Origin: Gordonia sp. ABSL11-1
Lineage (GTDB): Bacteria > Actinomycetota > Actinomycetes > Mycobacteriales > Mycobacteriaceae
Length of the DNA: 64,000 nt
Direction of reading: 5' to 3'
NCBI RefSeq assembly: GCF_030315685.1
Contig: NZ_JASXSI010000019.1
Location: 34,422-98,421, forward strand
Shown here: piece after piece, positions 37,353 through 46,649 of the stretch
Layout of the letters: every line of letters begins with the position of its first letter
Position numbering within the stretch: position 1 is the stretch's first letter
Made by a program: the position numbers and the translations under genes
The notes under the pieces: generated by a model
Databases searched by the model: none
Seen by the model: the letters and a program-made list of their open reading frames with translations, nothing else
What the model was told of the DNA's origin: nothing

Positions 37353-37985
37353 TCAGGCCGAACCCAGTTCGGTGACACCGGCCGGGGGCAACCCGGCCGC
37401 CGACGACAGCACCTCGCAGAACGCCTCGAGGTGACCGCCGATCTCGAGGCCGGTGGCGGTCCACGACGCGCGCAGCTCGAGCTGATGGGCCCGCGGGGGC
37501 CCGGCGATGTCGCCGTACCGCACCGACGTCGTCGAGGTCACCGTTCCGCCGAGTGCTGTCACATCGATCGTCCGATCCGCCGACGCGCCCGGCGAGCTCG
37601 CCGACTCGCCGGGAGGTACGCCGAGGGCGTCGGACAGCCAACTCCACGCGACCTCCGGCAGCAGCGGGTCCATCGCCAGCGCGGCCTCGACCTCGGCCTG
37701 CACGTAGGCGACCAGCCGCATCGTGCCGTTCCAGGCGTCCTGGCCGGCCGGGTCGTACAGCAGGATGAGGCGGCCGAACGAACTGCCCGGCGAGTCCACG
37801 GGGACGTCGTCGGAGTCGTCGCCGCTCTGGCGCACCTCGGCGCCGACTGCGTAGCTGTAGGGGGCCAGTCGTTGCGGCGGACGGATCGGGCCGACCTCGA
37901 TCTCCGGCCGGATCCGCGCGGCGTGCAGTGACGCCACCGCGGCGCGGAAGTCAGCAGGCTCCGTCGGAGCTCCAGAAGAGGTCAC
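37353..37985 (-). CDS. DUF3000 protein
   Basis: A 210-residue actinobacterial DUF3000 protein (Rv2680 type). Conserved blocks: FRAAVASLHAARIRPEIEVG, RPPQRLAPYSYAVGAEV, GRLILLYDPAGQDAWNGTMR, VAYVQAEVEAALAMDPLLPE and SWTATGLEIGGHLEAFCEVL. Function unknown; the VAYVQAE-centred core is a mixed alpha/beta domain with no recognisable active site. The GTG at 37983-37985 begins the family-like region; a longer reading to 38156 crosses the divergent hemE start. It precedes rnd and is divergent from hemE (70-base gap). Confidence 0.88.
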   Translation of the reverse strand: MTSSGAPTEPADFRAAVASLHAARIRPEIEVGPIRPPQRLAPYSYAVGAEVRQSGDDSDDVPVDSPGSSFGRLILLYDPAGQDAWNGTMRLVAYVQAEVEAALAMDPLLPEVAWSWLSDALGVPPGESASSPGASADRTIDVTALGGTVTSTTSVRYGDIAGPPRAHQLELRASWTATGLEIGGHLEAFCEVLSSAAGLPPAGVTELGSA

Positions 37986-38055
37986 GAATCCGACGGTAGG
38001 TCGGGCCACCCCACGGTGGTCGGAGGCGCGCCGACGCATGGCAGAGTAGGCACTG

Positions 38056-39123
38056 ATGTCCGAGACAACGCGATCCCACGCGCGACGCGCGAACCGATTC
38101 CCCCTGGTGGCCGCCGCGACCGGCGGGACACCCGAACGACGCCCGGTGTGGTTCATGCGGCAGGCGGGGCGATCGCTGCCCGAGTACCGAGCGATCCGCG
38201 CCGATCATGGGATGCTCGAGTCGTGCTTCGACCCGGCACTGGTCTGCGAGATCACCATGCAGCCGGTCCGCCGTCACGATGTCGACGCCGCGATCCTGTT
38301 CTCCGACATCGTCGTGCCGTTGAAGGCGGCCGGCATCGACCTCGACATCGTCGCCGGCACCGGTCCGGTGATCGCAGCGCCCGTGCGCGAACCCGCCGAC
38401 GTCTCCGCGCTGCCGCGCCTCGAACCCGAGTCGGTCGGCGCGATCGCCCACGCGATCGAACTCCTGCTCGCAGAACTGCCGGAGCGCGTCGCCCTGATCG
38501 GTTTCGCCGGAGCTCCCTTCACCCTCGCGTCCTACCTCATCGAGGGTGGGCCCAGCCGCAACTACGAGCGCACCAAGGCGATGATGCACGGGTCGCCCGA
38601 CGTCTGGCACGCGCTGATGGGCCGGCTCGCGGACATCACCATCGCCTTCCTCCGTGTGCAGCTCGACGCCGGGGTGGACGCCGTCCAATTGTTCGATTCG
38701 TGGGCCGGGATGCTCTCGCTCGCCGACTACCAGACCTACGTGGCGCCGCACAGTGCGCGGGTGTTCGCCGAGGTCGCCGAGTTCGGGGTGCCCCGCATCC
38801 ATTTCGGCGTCGGCACCGGCGAGCTGCTGGGCGCGATGGCCGACGCGGGCGCCGATGTGATCGGGGTGGATTGGCGGGTCCCGCTCGACGAGGCGGTCCG
38901 GCGGGTCGGCCCGGGCAAGGCCGTTCAGGGCAATCTGGACCCGACGTTGTTGTTCGCCGGCCCGGAGGTCGTCGAGCGTGAGGTCCGGCGCGTCGTCGCC
39001 GACGGTGAGCGTGCGGTCCGCGCCGGCGCCGTCGGGCACATCGTCAACCTCGGTCACGGCGTGCTGCCGGGTACCGATCCCGACGTGCTCACCCGGGCCG
39101 TCGAGCTGATCCACTCGATCTGA
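38056..39123 (+). CDS. hemE: Uroporphyrinogen decarboxylase
   Basis: A 355-residue enzyme that converts uroporphyrinogen III to coproporphyrinogen III in the cytoplasm. Landmarks are [18 protein letters not shown] (substrate arginines), [20 protein letters not shown] (catalytic Asp), [20 protein letters not shown] and [17 protein letters not shown]. Start ATG 38056. Its TGA shares a base with the ATG of hemG (TGATG), so hemE-hemG-hemQ read as one rightward haem operon. Confidence 0.97.
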   Translation: MSETTRSHARRANRFPLVAAATGGTPERRPVWFMRQAGRSLPEYRAIRADHGMLESCFDPALVCEITMQPVRRHDVDAAILFSDIVVPLKAAGIDLDIVAGTGPVIAAPVREPADVSALPRLEPESVGAIAHAIELLLAELPERVALIGFAGAPFTLASYLIEGGPSRNYERTKAMMHGSPDVWHALMGRLADITIAFLRVQLDAGVDAVQLFDSWAGMLSLADYQTYVAPHSARVFAEVAEFGVPRIHFGVGTGELLGAMADAGADVIGVDWRVPLDEAVRRVGPGKAVQGNLDPTLLFAGPEVVEREVRRVVADGERAVRAGAVGHIVNLGHGVLPGTDPDVLTRAVELIHSI

Positions 39124-40526
39124 TGGCCTCAGGGGCGCGGCGGATCGCGGTCGTCGGCGGCGGTGTCTCCGGTCTGACCGCCGCGTACCGGCTGCGGCAG
39201 GCGCTCGGCGCGGACGCACAGATCGAGGTCCACGAGTGCGGTGACCGTCCGGGGGGAATCCTGAACACGGTCGACGTCGGTGGACGTCCGGTCGACGTCG
39301 GCGCCGAGGCGTTCATCGTGCGGCGTCCCGAGGCGGTCGACCTCATCGGCGAGCTCGGGCTCGCCGACCGGGTGGTGTCGCCGACCGCCCGACGGCCGGC
39401 GGTGTGGGCGCGCGGCCGGCTTCACCCGCTGCCGACCCCGGCGCTCATGGGCGTCCCGGCGAGCGTCGAGGCCGTCGCCGATCTGGTCGATCCGCCCGAT
39501 CTCGAGCGGCTCGCCGTCGAGCCGGATCGGGCCTGGCGATGGGATCCCGGCGCCGACCCGTCGCTCGGCGAACTGGTCGCCGACCGATTCGGACCCTCGG
39601 TCGTCACGCGGAGCGTCGACCCGATGCTCGGTGGCGTGTATTCGAGCCTGGCCACCGACATCGGTGTGCGCGAAGCACTTCCGGCCCTCGCGACGCGCCT
39701 CGACGCCGGTGCGCCGAACCTCACGTCGGCGGTTCGGGACCTGGTGGGGCAGGGTGGCCGGGCCGGCCCGGTCTTCGGGACGCTCGTCGGTGGCTACCGT
39801 GTGCTGGTCGATGCCCTGATCGCCGCTGCCGACGTCGAGCCCCGATTCTGCTCGTCTGTGTCCGGACTCGAACCGTCCGGGAAGGGCTGGACGCTCGGCC
39901 TCGGACAGTCCGACTCCGCCGACTACGACGGTGTGGTCCTGGCGCTGCCGGCCTGGCACGCCGGTCGCGTGCTGCACCGGGTGGTGCCGGAGCTCGCCCG
40001 ATCGTTGCAGGACGTCCGGCGCGCCTCGTCGGTGGTGGTCTCGATCGCACTCGCGCCGGGCACGCCGTTGCCCGAACATTCCGGTGTCCTGGTCGCCACC
40101 GGAGAAGGGTTGCGCGCCAAGGCCTTCACGTTCAGCTCACAGAAATGGGCGCATCTGTCCGACGACGACGGCCCGGTATCGTTGCGTGCGTCGTTCGGTC
40201 GATACCGGGCGGCGATCCCGGACGCCGGCGTGGAGCCCGGGGTCGACGATCGGATTCGGACCGAGGCACTCGAAGACCTCGACGCGGTGTGCCGCGCGGC
40301 CGGGCTGTCGGCCCCGTCGTCGGGGGTCGTCGACGTCGCGGTCCAGAGATGGACCGACGGCCTGCCCGTGTACGCACCGGGACACCTCGCGGCGATGGCC
40401 GGGGCCGAGCGCCTACGCCCCCGGGGCGTGGTCCTGGCCGGCTCGGCCTACGCCGGTGTGGGTGTGCCGGCCTGTATCGGCCGGGCCGGACGTGCGGTGA
40501 CAGCACTCCTCGCCGAGCTGACCTGA
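39123..40526 (+). CDS. hemY: Coproporphyrinogen III oxidase (HemY/CgoX-type, FAD)
   Basis: A 467-residue FAD enzyme. The dinucleotide motif is [20 protein letters not shown]; also visible are [36 protein letters not shown] and the C-terminal FAD-closing [20 protein letters not shown]. In actinobacteria this oxygen-dependent, HemY-like enzyme oxidises coproporphyrinogen III to coproporphyrin III in the coproporphyrin-dependent pathway; annotation databases often call it HemG protoporphyrinogen oxidase. Context with hemE and hemQ supports the coproporphyrin role. One-base overlap with hemE. Confidence 0.94.
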   Translation: MASGARRIAVVGGGVSGLTAAYRLRQALGADAQIEVHECGDRPGGILNTVDVGGRPVDVGAEAFIVRRPEAVDLIGELGLADRVVSPTARRPAVWARGRLHPLPTPALMGVPASVEAVADLVDPPDLERLAVEPDRAWRWDPGADPSLGELVADRFGPSVVTRSVDPMLGGVYSSLATDIGVREALPALATRLDAGAPNLTSAVRDLVGQGGRAGPVFGTLVGGYRVLVDALIAAADVEPRFCSSVSGLEPSGKGWTLGLGQSDSADYDGVVLALPAWHAGRVLHRVVPELARSLQDVRRASSVVVSIALAPGTPLPEHSGVLVATGEGLRAKAFTFSSQKWAHLSDDDGPVSLRASFGRYRAAIPDAGVEPGVDDRIRTEALEDLDAVCRAAGLSAPSSGVVDVAVQRWTDGLPVYAPGHLAAMAGAERLRPRGVVLAGSAYAGVGVPACIGRAGRAVTALLAELT

Positions 40527-40564
40527 CTGATCGCGCCGTCGGCGACGGTGGCACGATGAAAGTC

Positions 40565-41260
40565 ATGAGCCGCTTGGACTATGCAGAACTCAACGCCACC
40601 GTCCGCTACCTGATGTTCTCGGTGTTCGCGGTGCGGCCCGGCGAACTCGGCGACGACCGCGGTCAGGTGAAGGCCGATGCCACCGACTTCCTGAAGTCCC
40701 TCGAGGACTCCGGTGTCGTGGTCCGCGGCGTCTACGACGTCTCCGGACTGCGGGCTGACGCCGACTTCATGATCTGGTGGCATGCCGAGGAGGTCGAACA
40801 GCTGCAGTCGGCCTATGCACGGTTCCGTCGGGAGACCCTCCTCGGCAAGGCCTGCGACGCGGTCTGGAGCAACGTCGCACTGCACCGCCCGGCGGAGTTC
40901 AACAAGAGCCACATCCCGGCGTTCCTCGCCGGGGAGGAGCCCGGGAACTACATATGTGTCTACCCGTTCGTGCGTTCCTACGAGTGGTACCTGCTGCCCG
41001 ACGAGGAGCGTCGGAAGATGCTCGCCGACCACGGGAAGGCGGCTCGTGCGTACAAGGACGTCCGCGCGAACACGGTGGCGTCGTTCGCCCTGGGCGACTA
41101 CGAGTGGCTGCTCGCGTTCGAGGCGCCGGAACTACACCGGATCGTCGACCTCATGCGTGACCTACGCGCCACCGAGGCACGCCTCCACGTCCGGGAGGAG
41201 ACCCCGTTCTTCACGGGTCCGCGGGTCGAGCCGACCGCACTGATCGACGCGCTGCCCTGA
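40565..41260 (+). CDS. hemQ: Coproheme decarboxylase HemQ (chlorite-dismutase fold)
   Basis: A 231-residue enzyme that oxidatively decarboxylates coproheme to haem b, the last step of the actinobacterial/Firmicute pathway. Family strings include [80 protein letters not shown] and the haem-ligand region [20 protein letters not shown] with its proximal histidine. [12 protein letters not shown] at ATG 40565 matches family starts; an ATG 9 bases earlier, with a weak GGTGG site, is possible. It completes hemE-hemY-hemQ and converges on msrB. Confidence 0.95.
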   Translation: MSRLDYAELNATVRYLMFSVFAVRPGELGDDRGQVKADATDFLKSLEDSGVVVRGVYDVSGLRADADFMIWWHAEEVEQLQSAYARFRRETLLGKACDAVWSNVALHRPAEFNKSHIPAFLAGEEPGNYICVYPFVRSYEWYLLPDEERRKMLADHGKAARAYKDVRANTVASFALGDYEWLLAFEAPELHRIVDLMRDLRATEARLHVREETPFFTGPRVEPTALIDALP

Positions 41261-41284
41261 GCAATCCGGTGAGCGGTGGGGTCC

Positions 41285-41722
41285 TCAGTCCTCGGCCGGC
41301 TCGAGCGTGAGGCTGATCGAGTTGATGCAGTACCGCAGGTCTGTGGGCGTGTCGTAGCCCTCGCCCTCGAAGACGTGTCCGAGGTGGCTGCCGCAATTCG
41401 CGCACAGCACCTCGACACGGCGCATGCCGAGTGAGGTATCGACCCGTTCGATGATCTTCTCGCCGGCCAGCGGCGAGAAGAACGACGGCCAGCCGCAATG
41501 GGATTCGAACTTCTGGTCGCTGCGGAAGAGTTCGGCGTCGCAGGCCCGGCAGCGGTAGACGCCGACAGTCGTGGTGTCGGTGTACTCGCCGGTGAACGGG
41601 GCCTCGGTGCCCGCCTGACGCAGCACCCGGTACTCCGCGGGCGTCAACCGCTCACGCCACTCGCCGTCGCTGATCTGGTTCGCGTCGGTGGCATCGGACT
41701 CGGCCGGGGTGTTCGGGCTCAT
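41285..41722 (-). CDS. msrB: Peptide-methionine (R)-S-oxide reductase MsrB
   Basis: A 145-residue repair enzyme that reduces methionine-R-sulfoxide. Two CxxC zinc pairs are present (YRCRACDAELF and VLCANCGSHLGHVF). The active-site region is GWPSFFSPL, and the catalytic cysteine is in DLRYCINSISLTL near the C-terminus. The ATG overlaps the stop of the upstream aftC gene (ATGA 41719-41722). It converges on hemQ with a 24-base gap. Orthologue of Rv2674. Confidence 0.96.
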   Translation of the reverse strand: MSPNTPAESDATDANQISDGEWRERLTPAEYRVLRQAGTEAPFTGEYTDTTTVGVYRCRACDAELFRSDQKFESHCGWPSFFSPLAGEKIIERVDTSLGMRRVEVLCANCGSHLGHVFEGEGYDTPTDLRYCINSISLTLEPAED

Positions 41723-43017
41723 TTCTCCACGGTAGCGACAGTCTCCTGACTCCCGCCACCGTCGTCGGGGGCGTCGGTCGGTGTCGGCTCGGGTGCCTGC
41801 TCCGGTGTCGTCGACGGTGCGTCGTCGTCGAGGCCGGTGACGCCGTCGCGGCGCATGTCGAGATACCGGAACAGCAGCGAGCAGAACACCGCGATCATCA
41901 GCAGCGACCAGCCCCAGGTCACCTTGTTGAACTCGAGTTGGCGGCCGAACGCCTCCCACCGGACCGAGTAGAACGAATCGAACGTCATGCAGCCGTACAC
42001 GCCCAGCCAGGCAGGCCAGTTGCGCATCGTCGATCCCGGCAGCAGGACCGTCATCAGCAGCGGGAACAGCAGCATGGAATAATAACCCTGGCCGAGCGCG
42101 CCCACGAGGAACGTGGTGACCATCAGGACGCCGGAGGACGTGGTGAGCCACAGCAGTTCATCGCTGCGGCGGTAATACCGGTAGAGGAACCACAGGGCGA
42201 AGATCGCCATCAGCACGAACGCGATCCGCAAGAGGACGACCAACCAGTCGGCGACGCCGAAGTAGGCGCCGTTCCCCGCGATCGAGCTGTTGTAGTAGTC
42301 GCGGGCCTCGCCGAGATACGGCATGGTGCGGTCGATGAACGACATCGGGTCCACACTCAGCGGCCAGGCGATGGCGGTGAGGACCAGCGGGATGCCGATG
42401 GCGGTCACCAGGATGCGCCACTGACGGTTCAGCAACGGCAGCAGCAGCAGCGGGGCGATGATCGGTTTCACCGCCAGCACCAGTCCGATGGGAACCCCCG
42501 CCCACAGGTCGTGACGACTCATCATCAGCACCATGAACGCCAGCATCCCGAGCAGGACGAACGAGTTGAAGTTCGTGAACACCAGTGTGTGCGCGACGGT
42601 TTCGGTGCTGAAGAAGAAGAACAGCACCACCGGGACGACCCAGGACCGCGCCGAGTAGCCGAACAGGCGGGCCAGCAGATACGCGCTGCCGACGAGGGCG
42701 AGGACACTCACCGCGATGAACAACCACCGCGCCCGTTCCGGATCGATGGTCGCCATCGGCGCCATCAGCAGTGTTCCCGACGGCGGGTACAGGTAGTGCG
42801 GATCGACGGTGTCGAGGTTCTCGCCGTACACCGGTTGGCGATTCAGGAACTGCAGCGCCGCCTGGTAGACCGGCTTGAAGTCGTCGGTGCGATCACCGTT
42901 GACGCCCAGGATCACCGACCGGTGGAAGATCATCATGATGGTGATCGGCCACAGCACCATCGGGATGATCCGCTGCGGAGTCATCTGGGGGTGGAGGTAC
43001 CTGTCGAGAATCGCCAC
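41719..43017 (-). CDS. aftC: AftC alpha-(1-3) arabinofuranosyltransferase (GT87)
   Basis: A 432-residue polytopic glycosyltransferase with about eleven spans. It adds branching alpha-1,3-arabinofuranose from decaprenyl-phosphoryl-arabinose to arabinogalactan and lipoarabinomannan. The catalytic loop after span 1 carries GDRTDDFKPVYQAALQFLNR with the paired aspartates, and YVDPHYLYPPSGTLLMAP-like sequence (here TVDPHYLYPPSG) follows. LGQGYYSMLLFPLLMTVLLP and RNWPAWLGVYGCMTFDSFYS also match Rv2673. The tail is acidic and cytosolic. A TACGGT box ends 6 bases before the GTG at 43015-43017, so it is probably leaderless. It marks a mycolic/arabinogalactan-type cell wall. Confidence 0.92.
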   Translation of the reverse strand: MAILDRYLHPQMTPQRIIPMVLWPITIMMIFHRSVILGVNGDRTDDFKPVYQAALQFLNRQPVYGENLDTVDPHYLYPPSGTLLMAPMATIDPERARWLFIAVSVLALVGSAYLLARLFGYSARSWVVPVVLFFFFSTETVAHTLVFTNFNSFVLLGMLAFMVLMMSRHDLWAGVPIGLVLAVKPIIAPLLLLPLLNRQWRILVTAIGIPLVLTAIAWPLSVDPMSFIDRTMPYLGEARDYYNSSIAGNGAYFGVADWLVVLLRIAFVLMAIFALWFLYRYYRRSDELLWLTTSSGVLMVTTFLVGALGQGYYSMLLFPLLMTVLLPGSTMRNWPAWLGVYGCMTFDSFYSVRWEAFGRQLEFNKVTWGWSLLMIAVFCSLLFRYLDMRRDGVTGLDDDAPSTTPEQAPEPTPTDAPDDGGGSQETVATVEK

Positions 43018-43091
43018 CCGCGAACCGTACTACGTCGGGCATGCACATCGACGACAGCCCGCATCCCGAGCGGGGACGATTCCCATGTCGA

Positions 43092-44702
43092 TCAGGTCGG
43101 ACAACCGCGGTCGGTCGGTTCGCCGAGCGGCGCCTCACCCAGATATTGCGTGACGACGTCGGCGGCACAGGCACTGCGGGCGAGGACGGAGTACCCGAGT
43201 CCGTCCCACGACACCGTCGTCGGGGTGGTCCCGGCCTTGATGAACAACCCGCCGAGTGCCTCCGCGCCGCCACCCCCGTTGATCGGATCGTTGGCTCCGT
43301 TGAGCACGAGCGGATCGACCGGAAGCGCGGTCGCCGGATTGACCGGGGTCGACGTCGCCCACGCGTTGCACCGCAACAGCGACAGTGCACTGTTGGCGCC
43401 CGTCAGCGGATTCTGTTTTTGCCACGCATCGATCAGGCCGGGGATCTCGTTCTGGCCGACCGGGCCGGTGACGTCGTTGCACCGGGCGACCAGCTGGCCG
43501 TCGGTGGTACGCAACCCGTCGGCGCGCTCGGCGAGGTCGGCGAGGGCTCCGGTGTCGCCGCGATCGGCGGCCGCGACGGCCGAGGCGACCTCGGTCACCG
43601 CCTGTGGACGATCCGGCGCGGCCAGGGCCAACGCGGTGGTGATCGCATTGAGCGCCTCGGTGTCGGTGATGCCGGCGAGACCTCCGGTCCGCCCCTTTGT
43701 CAGGACGGCACCGATGGTGGCCATGCCGTCGCCGCCCAGCGGACACGCCCCCGACGGCCCGCACTGCTGGACGAAGGCCCGCAGCGAGGCCTGTACACCC
43801 GTGGACTGGGTGGCACCGCGGTCCCGGGCATTCGCGCCGAACGGTGTCGGCGTGTCCAGGATGATCCGGCCCGCACGGCCCGAGTAGTTGCTGGCGTAGG
43901 CGAGGACGACATCGGAGCCTTCGCCGACCCCGACCAGTCCGAGATGGTCGACGCCCCACCGGGTGCGCAGCGCCTCGATGTCGGAGGCGGCGAACGCCGC
44001 ACCGAAGTCGAGTTGATGGGGTGTCAGGGTCTCGGTGCACCCGTCCGACGCCGACGACGCCGCCCGGGCGAGGCGCGTGATCCGTTCGTCCTGATCTGAC
44101 GGTGACGCACCCGCGAGGCCGTTGTTGCCCAAGGCGTTCCGCTCGACGCGGGTCATGCAGTCCAGGGCGCTGCTCTCCGGCGTCCCACGTCGATCGATCG
44201 CCACCACGGGATGCTTGTCGAGCAGCGTTCGTCCGGGCCCGCTCGCCATCAACAACAGTGTGCGAGACGACGGGAGGTCGGATCCGGACGTGAGGACGAG
44301 AGGCGCCGCACCGGCCGGCGTGGCAGCGGTCTTCGCACGGGAGAGACTGATCGAGATGGTGTCACCGGTGGGGCGGTCGGGGTCCACCGGCACGTCCATC
44401 TCCGCGCACTCGACGCTGATCCCGCCGGGGGCGGAGACACCGAAACGGCCGACCGATGCCCGCCCGCAGTCCGACCAGTCGAAATCGGTGCGCGGGGCCG
44501 CCAGCGGGGGCAGGGGAGCCGGGCCCGACGACGACGGCGCGACCTCTCCGCCGCCGTCGCCGCCCGTCACGACCTCAGGTCCGGTGTCGGGTCCGATCGC
44601 GCAGCCGGTCAGCGCCAGGAGAAGGGACGTCGCCGCGGCCACACACACCACTGCGGTGCGCCGTCCGGGACCGCGGACCCGCCGCCGGTGTGCTCGTCGC
44701 AT
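43092..44702 (-). CDS. Lipoprotein of the TAP-type alpha/beta-hydrolase family, nucleophile serine apparently missing
   Basis: A 536-residue exported protein (Rv2672 type). A basic head, hydrophobic core and lipobox ALTGC (Cys near 34) predict a lipid-anchored envelope protein. It follows the layout of mycobacterial CaeA/TAP-like hydrolases: VVAIDRRGTPESSALDC, HQLDFGAAFAASDIEALRTR, and a TAP-like C-terminus with VLNGANDPINGGGGAEALGG. At the nucleophile elbow, where relatives read G-x-S-x-G, this protein reads LVGVGEGSDVV (about residues 253-263), so the serine appears replaced by glycine. It may be a non-catalytic binding protein. ATG 44700-44702; a GTG 18 bases earlier is possible. Confidence 0.8.
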   Translation of the reverse strand: MRRAHRRRVRGPGRRTAVVCVAAATSLLLALTGCAIGPDTGPEVVTGGDGGGEVAPSSSGPAPLPPLAAPRTDFDWSDCGRASVGRFGVSAPGGISVECAEMDVPVDPDRPTGDTISISLSRAKTAATPAGAAPLVLTSGSDLPSSRTLLLMASGPGRTLLDKHPVVAIDRRGTPESSALDCMTRVERNALGNNGLAGASPSDQDERITRLARAASSASDGCTETLTPHQLDFGAAFAASDIEALRTRWGVDHLGLVGVGEGSDVVLAYASNYSGRAGRIILDTPTPFGANARDRGATQSTGVQASLRAFVQQCGPSGACPLGGDGMATIGAVLTKGRTGGLAGITDTEALNAITTALALAAPDRPQAVTEVASAVAAADRGDTGALADLAERADGLRTTDGQLVARCNDVTGPVGQNEIPGLIDAWQKQNPLTGANSALSLLRCNAWATSTPVNPATALPVDPLVLNGANDPINGGGGAEALGGLFIKAGTTPTTVSWDGLGYSVLARSACAADVVTQYLGEAPLGEPTDRGCPT

Positions 44703-44754
44703 GTCCGCGAGCGTAGTCACCCCGCTCGACGCACCGTCGAACGGTTGTGGGGTG

Positions 44755-45546
44755 TCACTCCTTCCCGCCGACGTCCCGGGTCCAGCGCGTGAAGACGAAT
44801 CCGTCCTCGTCGGTGAGGATCGTGGCCGGTCGCATCGGGTGCTTCCGCCCGGGCGACGAGTGGTGGGCGATTCGGCCGGCGTCACCGGCGACCAGCGTGG
44901 GACTCGTGGTCATGCACACCTCGTCGACCGCGTCGGCGTCGATGAACGTGCCCAGCAGCGACGGCCCGCCCTCGCCCAGTACCCGTACCCACCCGCGTTC
45001 GGCGCACAGATCGAGCACCTGATCGACCTCGACCGAGCCGTCGCCGCAGTCGATGACCGTGGCACCCGCCGCGAGCAGGGCGTCCCGCCGTTCGGCTGCG
45101 GCGGCACGACAGGTCAGGACGACCGTATCGGGGTGCCCGACGGGTCCGAAATCGGCCGGGATGGACAACGATCGGGACACCAGGGCGAGCGCAGGTGCGG
45201 GCGTCTGCTCACGCGCGCGTCGGCCGGCGGCGAACACGTCGTCGGCGGCGGGCTGACCGTAACCCTCGGTCACCGCCGTGCGCGCCCCGACGAGCACCAC
45301 GTCGGCGAGTGCGCGCAGCACCCGGAAGATCGCCTTGTCGCCCGGACCGCCCAGGTCGCCGGAGCGGCCGTCGAAGGTGACTGCCCCGTCGACGGTGCTC
45401 ACCATGTTGACCCGGAGGTAGGGCCGGGCGAGGCAGGGCGCCGACGACGGCCGCGTGGGATACGCGTACTGCTCGGCGAGCCAGCGCAGGGTGGCGACGT
45501 CATCCGGACCCGATGTGACCTGAGTCGCTTTCTGTAGACCGAACAT
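44755..45546 (-). CDS. RibD C-terminal-domain reductase (pyrimidine/flavin-type dehydrogenase)
   Basis: A 263-residue stand-alone RibD reductase-domain protein (Rv2671 type). Signatures are PYLRVNMVSTVDGAVTFDGR, RALADVVLVGARTAVTEGYG and RVLGEGGPSLLGTFIDADAV, the NADPH-binding half of riboflavin-pathway reductases related to dihydrofolate reductase. The M. tuberculosis homologue can substitute for DHFR when overexpressed, so a folate- or flavin-related role is possible. It lacks a deaminase domain. ATG 45544-45546. Divergent from zapE by 35 bases. Confidence 0.87.
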   Translation of the reverse strand: MFGLQKATQVTSGPDDVATLRWLAEQYAYPTRPSSAPCLARPYLRVNMVSTVDGAVTFDGRSGDLGGPGDKAIFRVLRALADVVLVGARTAVTEGYGQPAADDVFAAGRRAREQTPAPALALVSRSLSIPADFGPVGHPDTVVLTCRAAAAERRDALLAAGATVIDCGDGSVEVDQVLDLCAERGWVRVLGEGGPSLLGTFIDADAVDEVCMTTSPTLVAGDAGRIAHHSSPGRKHPMRPATILTDEDGFVFTRWTRDVGGKE

Positions 45547-45581
45547 GACTCCATCATGTCGGAGGTGGCTACGCTCCCCGT

Positions 45582-46598
45582 ATGACGGCACGACTCTGCG
45601 ACCGGAATCCCGCGGTTGCACCCGAGGCACTCGTCGGCGAGATGGTGCCACCGTCGACGTTCGACTCGGTCAGCTTCGACTCCTACATCCCCGACCCGGC
45701 GGAGCCCTCGCAGTCGCAGGCGGTCTCCAAGGCCCGTGATTTCGTCGCGCGGGCGACCAAGGTCCGCGGTGGCAAGCGCGGTCTGTTCTCCCGCAAGTCC
45801 GCGACCGGCCAGGGCATCGGGTTGTACCTGGACGGCGGATTCGGCGTCGGCAAGACACATCTGCTCGCGTCGATCTACCACTCGATGCCCGAACCCAAGG
45901 CCTTCGCCACGTTCGTGGAGGTCACCCATGTGGTCGGCGCACTCGGATTCGTGAACGCCGTCGAGCGGCTGTCGCAGCACACGGTCCTGTGCATCGACGA
46001 GTTCGAACTGGACGACCCGGGCGACACGATGTTGGTGTCGCGGCTGTTGACCGAGCTCACCGCGAAGGGCGTCTCGATCGCGGCCACGTCGAACACGCTG
46101 CCCGGACAGTTGGGTGAGGGGCGTTTCGCCGCGCAGGACTTCCTCCGCGAGATCCGCAAGCTGTCGTCGGTGTTCGAGACCATCCGTGTCGACGGTCCCG
46201 ACTACCGGCACCGCGACCTCCCGCCGGCGCCGGAGCCCCGATCGGATGCCGAGCTCGACGAACTGGCGGCCTCTACACCGGGCGCCACGCTCGATGACTT
46301 CGACGCCCTGTGTGAGCACCTCAGCACCCTGCACCCGTCCAAGTACAAGGATCTCGTGGACGGGGTGTCGCTGGTCTGCATGCGCGGGGTGCACCCGGCG
46401 AAGGACCAGTCGGTGGCGCTGCGGATCGTCGTGCTCGCCGACCGGCTCTACGACGCCAACATCCCGGTGACGGTGTCGGGCAGCAAACTCGACGAGATCT
46501 TCACCGAGGAGATGCTGTCCGGCGGGTACCGCAAGAAGTACCTGCGCGCGACCTCGCGTCTGCTCGCACTCTCCCGGTTCGCGGAATCGGCCGTCTGA
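45582..46598 (+). CDS. zapE: ZapE-like (AFG1/LACE1) AAA ATPase
   Basis: A 338-residue P-loop ATPase. Walker A is LDGGFGVGKTHLLAS (about residue 90), Walker B is LCIDEFELDDPGDTML, sensor 1 is SIAATSNTLPGQLGEGRFAA. AFG1-type ATPases act in division (ZapE) in E. coli and mitochondrial protein quality control; the actinobacterial role is not established. A TACGCT box ends 6 bases before ATG 45582, so it is probably leaderless and shares the 35-base gap with the divergent reductase. It is followed by short direct repeats of CGGTCCGG (46606-46650). Confidence 0.9.
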   Translation: MTARLCDRNPAVAPEALVGEMVPPSTFDSVSFDSYIPDPAEPSQSQAVSKARDFVARATKVRGGKRGLFSRKSATGQGIGLYLDGGFGVGKTHLLASIYHSMPEPKAFATFVEVTHVVGALGFVNAVERLSQHTVLCIDEFELDDPGDTMLVSRLLTELTAKGVSIAATSNTLPGQLGEGRFAAQDFLREIRKLSSVFETIRVDGPDYRHRDLPPAPEPRSDAELDELAASTPGATLDDFDALCEHLSTLHPSKYKDLVDGVSLVCMRGVHPAKDQSVALRIVVLADRLYDANIPVTVSGSKLDEIFTEEMLSGGYRKKYLRATSRLLALSRFAESAV

Positions 46599-46649
46599 CG
46601 GTTCAGCGGTCCGGGCGTTCGGCGGTCCGGCCGGTCGGCGGTCCGGGGT

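Noticed and set aside
46599..46649. Short CGGTCCGG repeats between zapE and the mutarotase gene
   Set aside because: Low-complexity GC-rich spacer without a clear hairpin or periodic structure; not supported as a functional element.
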